Below are positions 58,822-64,000 of a stretch of 64,000 bases of DNA, piece by piece. The position numbers were made by a program, and so were the translations under genes. The notes beneath the pieces are model-generated. The model had not been told where the DNA came from. It was given only the letters and a program-made list of their open reading frames with translations, and did no database searches. This DNA comes from Flavobacteriales bacterium UBA2306 (GTDB lineage Bacteria > Bacteroidota > Bacteroidia > Flavobacteriales > Weeksellaceae), in the NCBI GenBank assembly GCA_002345565.1, contig DDVS01000002.1, forward strand, positions 169,605-233,604, read 5' to 3'. The number at the start of each line of letters is the position of its first letter. Positions within the stretch are counted from its first letter, which is position 1.

Positions 58822-60174
58822 ATGAATAGAAAACTTAAAACTGCAAATCGCCTCAAGTTTGGGATAGCTGCAGCATTTATGATTTTCGGCTCTTCTTCTG
58901 CATTTGCACAGCAACAGATTTCTTTGCAAGAAGCAATCAAACAAGCTTTGCAAAATAAAGCTGAAGCCAAAAAAGCTGATTTACAAGTTAAAAAAGCTGA
59001 ATATAAAATTGCCGAAGCTAGAGCTGGTGCTTTACCACAGATAAGTGCTACTGCAGGCTTGACATATAATCCAATCATCCAAGAATCACTTTTGGAATTT
59101 GGAGGTGAAAGAATTAAAGCACAATTGGGTCAACCTTGGGCGTCTCAGGCTGTGGTAACATTGAACCAAGCTATTTTTGATCAAAGAGTTTTTACCGGTC
59201 TTAAAGCTGCAAAATCTACAAGAGAGTTTTATGTTCTCAATGCACAACTTTCCAATGAGCAGATTATTGAAAATGTAGCAACTGCTTATTATCAGGTTTT
59301 TGTTCAGGAAGAGAATCTTAAAACTTTGAATGTAAGTTATGCTAACACAGAAAAAGTTAGAAATGTTATCAAAAGCTTAGTAGATAATGGTTTGGCAAAA
59401 GGAATTGATCTGGATAGAACCAATGTACAATTAACTAATATCAGTGCAAGCAGACAGCAATTGGTGAATGCTGTTGAACTCTCTAAAAATTCTTTGAAGT
59501 TTTATATGGGTATTCCTATTGATAAACCTATCGAGTTGGAAGAAAAATCTATCGAGCCAAGACCAGAATTGATTGCTGGTAATGTGAATTTGGATGATCG
59601 AACAGAAATTAAAGTTCTTAATAAAAACAAAGAACTTCTTCAGTATAATCTAAAAGCTACAGAAGCTTATCTCTATCCAACGGTTGGATTGACTGCAAAC
59701 TATGGATGGGCAGGAATGGGTAAGAAATTTCCTTTAACAAATGGATTGAATAATGGCGTTCTTTGGAGTGACTATTCAGCGGTTGGTTTGAATATCAATA
59801 TTCCGATTTTTACTGGTGGCGCTACCAAATCAAAGATTCAGCAGGCAGAAATTGATATTTTAGATCTTGAACAGGATATTCAAAGTACGCAGTTGAGCTT
59901 GAGTTTAGATTACAAAAATTCGATTGCTAATATGGAAAATTCTATTATCAATATAGAAAGTATGAAGAATAATGTGTCTTTGGCTGAAAAAGTACAAAAA
60001 GATACACAAGCTAATTATCAATATGGATTGGCAACTTTAACAGAAGTTCTTGATTCTGAAAATGCACTTACAGATGCCAAACAGAATTATACAACAGCAT
60101 TATTAGATTACAAACAAGCTGAAATCAAGTTGATAAAAGCGAAAGGTGAACTTAATACTTTACAAAATCCATAA
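58822..60174 (+). CDS. TolC-family outer membrane efflux protein
   Basis: A 450-residue outer-membrane channel. A signal peptide ends in SSAFAQ (residue 30). Two repeats of long coiled-coil helices flank the beta-strands; conserved segments are LQEAIKQALQNKAEAKKADL near the start and NYQYGLATLTEVLDSENAL near the end. It forms the trimeric exit duct for the pump encoded by the next two genes, with 32 bases to the adaptor ATG. The protein has no lipobox, as in TolC rather than OprM. Confidence 0.9.
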   Translation: MNRKLKTANRLKFGIAAAFMIFGSSSAFAQQQISLQEAIKQALQNKAEAKKADLQVKKAEYKIAEARAGALPQISATAGLTYNPIIQESLLEFGGERIKAQLGQPWASQAVVTLNQAIFDQRVFTGLKAAKSTREFYVLNAQLSNEQIIENVATAYYQVFVQEENLKTLNVSYANTEKVRNVIKSLVDNGLAKGIDLDRTNVQLTNISASRQQLVNAVELSKNSLKFYMGIPIDKPIELEEKSIEPRPELIAGNVNLDDRTEIKVLNKNKELLQYNLKATEAYLYPTVGLTANYGWAGMGKKFPLTNGLNNGVLWSDYSAVGLNINIPIFTGGATKSKIQQAEIDILDLEQDIQSTQLSLSLDYKNSIANMENSIINIESMKNNVSLAEKVQKDTQANYQYGLATLTEVLDSENALTDAKQNYTTALLDYKQAEIKLIKAKGELNTLQNP

Positions 60175-60206
60175 TATCTCAATTGACAAAAAATAAATTA
60201 TATCAA

Positions 60207-61268
60207 ATGAAAAAAACTTTAATATATATCATCGTAGCAGCTGTTCTAATTGGTTTGGCAGCTTGGAAAATTTCCGATAACAAAAAGAAGCAGGAAACCG
60301 AAGTAAAAGAAGTTGCAAAACAAGTTGACAAAATTAATGTTAACGTGATTACCGCTTCTCGTGAAAATATCGATACAGATTATTCAGCCAACGGAACATT
60401 TATCCCAAAACAAGAGACACAGCAATCTTCTGAGATTTCCGGACGTATCGTAAATGTTTTGGTAAAAGAAGGTTCTAGAGTAGGAGCAGGTCAGGTTCTT
60501 GCAACCATCAAAAGAGATGCGATAGAAGTAGATGTTACCCAGGCTCAGAACAATTTGCAGAATGCTATTGCAGATAACCAGCGTTATGAAAACGCATATA
60601 AAACAGGTGGTGTTACAAAACAACAGCTTGATAATTCAAGATTACAACTGAAAAATGCTCAGGCTGCAGTGAGAGCACAAGGCGTAAGAGTAAATGATAC
60701 CAGCGTAAGAGCAGGCATCAGTGGAACAATCAACAAAAAAATGGTGGAGCCAGGAATGGTTGTTGCGCCGGGAACAGCTTTGTTCGAGATTGTTAATATC
60801 AATACTTTGAAATTGTCTGTTTTGGTTGATGAGAGTCAAGTTGGAAGAATTCAGTTAGGTCAAGAAGTTAAGATTAATGTGAATGTTTTACCAGAAGATT
60901 CTTTTGCTGGTAGAATTACTTTCATTGCACCAAAAAGTGATGCTTCTTTGAATTTCCCAGTAGAAATCGAAGTTCCAAACAAAGGAAACTTGAAAGCTGG
61001 TATGTACGCAACAGCAGTTTTCAAAACCAATCACGGTGCTGAAACTCAAAATATGCTGACTGTTCCTGCGGAAGCTTTCGTAAATGGAGTAAGTTCAGGA
61101 CAATTATTTGTTGTGAGCAACGGAACTGCAAAATTAATTAAAGTTCAAACTGGAAAAGTTTACGGTGATAAAGTTCAAATCCTAAGCGGACTTAACGGTG
61201 GTGAGCAAGTAATTACCAGTGGACAAATCAACCTAGATAACGGTTCAAAAATCAATATCGTAAAGTAA
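60207..61268 (+). CDS. RND efflux periplasmic adaptor (membrane-fusion protein)
   Basis: A 353-residue adaptor anchored by an N-terminal membrane helix (residues 3-20). It is followed by biotinyl-lipoyl-like halves (SGRIVNVLVKEGSRVGAGQVL; ISGTINKKMVEPGMVVAPGT, each about 20 residues), a short coiled-coil hairpin between them and the beta-barrel/MP domains (GQEVKINVNVLPEDSFAGRI). It links the RND pump to TolC. The ATG at 60207 gives a normal N-terminus; the TTG at 60183 is rejected. The pump gene starts 6 bases after the stop. Confidence 0.92.
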   Translation: MKKTLIYIIVAAVLIGLAAWKISDNKKKQETEVKEVAKQVDKINVNVITASRENIDTDYSANGTFIPKQETQQSSEISGRIVNVLVKEGSRVGAGQVLATIKRDAIEVDVTQAQNNLQNAIADNQRYENAYKTGGVTKQQLDNSRLQLKNAQAAVRAQGVRVNDTSVRAGISGTINKKMVEPGMVVAPGTALFEIVNINTLKLSVLVDESQVGRIQLGQEVKINVNVLPEDSFAGRITFIAPKSDASLNFPVEIEVPNKGNLKAGMYATAVFKTNHGAETQNMLTVPAEAFVNGVSSGQLFVVSNGTAKLIKVQTGKVYGDKVQILSGLNGGEQVITSGQINLDNGSKINIVK

Positions 61269-61274
61269 GAGAAG

Positions 61275-64000
61275 ATGAAGTTAGCAGAAATATCCATTAA
61301 AAGACCATCGCTCGTTATCGTATTATTTACGATTCTGACATTGGGTGGTTTGTTGAGTTACTCTATGATGGGGTACGAATTGATTCCGAAGTTTGAAACC
61401 AATATGGTGACGATTTCTACGGTTTATCCAGGTGCTTCGCCAAGCGAGGTGGAAACTTCGGTAACCAGAAAAATCGAAGATGCGGTTGGTTCTTTGGAAA
61501 ACGTGAAGAAAGTAGAATCTTCATCTTACGAGAGTTTATCGGTAATTATGGTTCAGTTGAATACAGGTGCTGATGTAAACTACGCGTTGAATGATGCACA
61601 AAGAAAGGTAAATGCTATTTTAGCAGATCTTCCGGATGATGCAGATCCGCCTTCACTTCAGAAATTCTCATTGGATGATCTACCGATTATGACATTGAGT
61701 ATCTCCAGTGATAAACTGAATAACAAAGATCTTTATGACCTTTTAGATAAAAAAATTGAACCTATCTTTTCCCGTGTCAACGGTGTTGCTCAGGTTGACC
61801 TTGTTGGAGGGCAGGAGAGAGAAATTCAAGTAAGTTTAGACGAAAAGAAGATGCAGGGTTATGGTCTTGCGATTGCAGATGTACAACAAGCGATTCTTTC
61901 TTCGAACTTAGATTTCCCAACGGGAGCTTTGAAAACCAGAACTTCTCGTTCTACCATCAGACTTTCTGGGAAATATAGAGACGTCCAGGAAATGAATAAC
62001 CTTGTGGTTTCCAACAAAAACGGGGCTCAGGTTCGTTTGTCTGATATTGCAACTGTTTTTGATACTCAGAAAGATGTTGAAAAAGTAGCAAGATACAATC
62101 AGAAGTCTACAATCTTGATGCAAATCAAAAAGCAATCTGATGCCAACGCAGTTTCGGTTTCGGAATTGGTTCAGAAGACGATTGCTCAGGTTCAGGACAA
62201 TTATAAAACTCAAGGTGTTAAAGTCAATATCGTAGATGATACAACAGACTTTACTTTGGAAGCGGCAGACCACGTAATTTTCGATTTATTCTTAGCGATT
62301 ATTTTGGTGGCTGTGGTAATGTTATTGTTCCTTCATAACATCAGAAACGCATTCATCGTGATGGTTTCTATCCCAGTTTCGTTGATTGCAACAGTGATTG
62401 GAATGTACTTAATGGGATATACCTTGAACTTGATGAGTTTATTAGGACTTTCTCTCGTTGTAGGTATTCTTGTGGATGATGCGATTGTGGTTTTGGAAAA
62501 CGTTTACCGCCATATGGAGATGGGGAAAAGCAGAATCCGTGCAGCATACGACGGAGCTTCGGAGATTGGATTTACTGTAACTGCAATTACTTTGGTAATC
62601 GTGGTGGTATTCTTACCGATTGCGATGAGTTCAGGATTAGTGTCTGATATCTTGGCGCAGTTCTGTGTTACCGTCGTTATTGCGACGATGTTATCATTAT
62701 TGGCTTCATTTACGATTATTCCTTGGTTATCATCAAGATTTGGTAAGTTGGTACATTTGACCGGGAAAAATCCATTTGAGAAATTTATCCTTTGGTTCGA
62801 AAAACAATTGGAGAAATTTACACACTGGATTAGTGGAATCTTAGAATGGTGTTTGAAATCGACATTAAGAAGAGTAATGACTGTTATCGTAACATTCCTT
62901 ATATTGATTTCTTCCTTTATGTTGGTAGCATTTGGATTTATCGGAGGTGAATTCTTCCCGAAAATGGACAGAGGACAGTTTCTTGTTCAGATGGAATTAC
63001 CGAAAGATGCTTCTGTAGAAAAAACCAACCAGGTAACATTGGCAGTTGAAAAATACCTTAGAAATGATAAGGATGTAGTGGATATGATTACAACAGTTGG
63101 TCAGCAGTCTACAGGTTTTGGTGGTGCGCAGGCAACTTTATATCAATCCGAGATTCAGGTAATTTTAGTGGATAAATCTGAACGTAACGAAAGTACCGAT
63201 ATCAAATCTGCAAAAATCAAAAGAAATCTGGAAGAAAAATTCACCGGAGTTGAGTTCAAAACAGCACCAATAGGATTGATGGGAGCAGATAATGCACCAA
63301 TCGAAATGGTTGTAACAGCTCAAGACAACGAAACTGCAAATAAAGAAGCGAATAGAATCCTAGAATTACTTAAAAAAGTGCCTGGTTCTGTAGATGCAGA
63401 ATTGTCAACTGACTCAGGAAGTCCGGAAGTTCAGGTGAATATCGACAGAGATAAAATGGCTTCTTTAGGCTTAAATCTTTCTAGTGTAGGACAAACGATG
63501 CAAACTGCATTTAGTGGAAATACAGACGGAAAATTCAGAGCGGGAGAGTATGAATATGACATCAATATCCGTTTTGGAGATGCTAACAGACAGTCAATTG
63601 ATGACGTAAGAAATCTGATGTTCACTAATCCACAAGGTCAACAAGTAAGACTAAGCCAGTTTGCTGATGTAAAAATGGGATCCGGACCAAGTTTGCTAGA
63701 ACGTAGAGATAAAGCTCCGTCTGTAAAAGTAAAATCTAAAGTGGTCGGTCGTCCTGTGGGTGATGTTGCCAATGAATGGGCAGACCAGTTTATGAATAAT
63801 GAAAAGACTAAACCTGCAGGTGTAACTTACATCTGGAGTGGAGATATGGAAAACCAGACGGAAGGTTTCGGTACTTTGGGAATTGCATTGGCCGCAGCTA
63901 TTATTTTGGTTTATCTGGTAATGGTTTCCTTGTATGACTCGTTTGTTTATCCGTTTGTGGTATTGTTCTCGATTCCGTTGGCATTGATTGGAGTAATGGT
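61275..64000 (+). CDS. RND-family multidrug efflux pump, N-terminal 908 residues (cut by window end)
   Basis: AcrB/HAE1-type inner-membrane pump driven by protons. The frame opens at ATG 61275 and is still open at base 64000, so the last 100-150 residues are missing. The first helix is followed by MGYELIPKFETNMVTISTVYPGAS, split by the typical periplasmic start. TM4 holds the proton relay D401-D402 in GILVDDAIVVLENV. GGEFFPKMDRGQF and a second large periplasmic loop follow, then TM helices again (LAAAIILVYLVMVSLYDSFVYP). It works with the adaptor and TolC before it. Confidence 0.93.
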   Translation, partial: MKLAEISIKRPSLVIVLFTILTLGGLLSYSMMGYELIPKFETNMVTISTVYPGASPSEVETSVTRKIEDAVGSLENVKKVESSSYESLSVIMVQLNTGADVNYALNDAQRKVNAILADLPDDADPPSLQKFSLDDLPIMTLSISSDKLNNKDLYDLLDKKIEPIFSRVNGVAQVDLVGGQEREIQVSLDEKKMQGYGLAIADVQQAILSSNLDFPTGALKTRTSRSTIRLSGKYRDVQEMNNLVVSNKNGAQVRLSDIATVFDTQKDVEKVARYNQKSTILMQIKKQSDANAVSVSELVQKTIAQVQDNYKTQGVKVNIVDDTTDFTLEAADHVIFDLFLAIILVAVVMLLFLHNIRNAFIVMVSIPVSLIATVIGMYLMGYTLNLMSLLGLSLVVGILVDDAIVVLENVYRHMEMGKSRIRAAYDGASEIGFTVTAITLVIVVVFLPIAMSSGLVSDILAQFCVTVVIATMLSLLASFTIIPWLSSRFGKLVHLTGKNPFEKFILWFEKQLEKFTHWISGILEWCLKSTLRRVMTVIVTFLILISSFMLVAFGFIGGEFFPKMDRGQFLVQMELPKDASVEKTNQVTLAVEKYLRNDKDVVDMITTVGQQSTGFGGAQATLYQSEIQVILVDKSERNESTDIKSAKIKRNLEEKFTGVEFKTAPIGLMGADNAPIEMVVTAQDNETANKEANRILELLKKVPGSVDAELSTDSGSPEVQVNIDRDKMASLGLNLSSVGQTMQTAFSGNTDGKFRAGEYEYDINIRFGDANRQSIDDVRNLMFTNPQGQQVRLSQFADVKMGSGPSLLERRDKAPSVKVKSKVVGRPVGDVANEWADQFMNNEKTKPAGVTYIWSGDMENQTEGFGTLGIALAAAIILVYLVMVSLYDSFVYPFVVLFSIPLALIGVM

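Overview
The window is a chromosomal segment of a member of the Bacteroidota, class Flavobacteriia, most like Chryseobacterium or a close relative in the Weeksellaceae. The evidence is as follows. It is AT-rich, with promoters of the TAnnTTTG (-7) type and almost no Shine-Dalgarno sequences. It has a SusC/SusD pair, a type IX secretion sorting domain, and rpoB/rpoC of flavobacterial length. Its ATP synthase locus lacks atpD and atpC, and it has YpdA, CbpM/DnaJ and a Mg-type HemB. No rRNA, tRNA, CRISPR array, transposase or phage gene was seen.

Layout. 1-6600: the 3' end of malQ, a secreted Tyr/Asn-rich protein, a small LTxxQ-type periplasmic protein, ferritin, and a translationally coupled pair of DUF3857/transglutaminase-like proteins of which the second has lost catalytic residues. 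6603-10557 (minus strand): an AddA/RecB-like helicase-nuclease and RNase HII. 10689-15228: a SusC/SusD pair. 15343-16707 (minus): ffh. 17145-22833: the ATP synthase cluster atpZ, a small membrane protein, atpB-E-F-H-A-G. 23173-24833: a CNNM/CorC-like transporter and clpS. 25229-33875: rpoB, rpoC and a DUF3467 protein. 34011-41576: an NPP phosphodiesterase, an alcohol dehydrogenase, a VanZ protein, an OmpA protein, a tiny T9SS-sorted protein, hemB, PPK2 and a DUF1573 protein. 41698-50628: valS, a frameshifted lipoprotein, a DUF4241 protein, a PfkB kinase, an alpha/beta hydrolase, an HD hydrolase, a membrane protein and an aldehyde dehydrogenase. 50933-57902 (all minus): an L,D-transpeptidase, YpdA, CbpM-DnaJ, a lipocalin, a [2Fe-2S] ferredoxin, a ferredoxin/thioredoxin-reductase-like flavoprotein and an RsmB-type methyltransferase. 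58137-64000: a TetR regulator followed by TolC, a membrane-fusion protein and an RND pump that runs off the window end.

How the genes work together. Energy (F-type ATPase), transcription (RNAP) and protein targeting (SRP) form a housekeeping core. The minus-strand block at 52-57 kb is a redox and stress module (bacillithiol reductase YpdA, ferredoxin, flavoprotein reductase, DnaJ/CbpM). The reductase promoter carries a perfect 7-1-7 palindrome of the PerR/Fur type. The 3' block is a TetR-controlled tripartite efflux operon with two copies of a likely operator.

The least explained content lies between genes. (1) Three copies (A, B, C) of an interspersed repeat have ends that pair with compensatory base changes between copies. 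(2) Spacers inside the atp and rpo operons are long quasi-palindromes built from different short words (atpA/atpG, rpoB/rpoC, rpoC/DUF3467). (3) Two side-by-side ACCACA-type long inverted repeats lie upstream of the HD hydrolase. (4) A separate hairpin element follows the aldehyde dehydrogenase. (5) rpoB has a long leader bounded by GGCGCT/AGCGCC. These look like an under-described layer of structured non-coding elements and are the best candidates for something new here.
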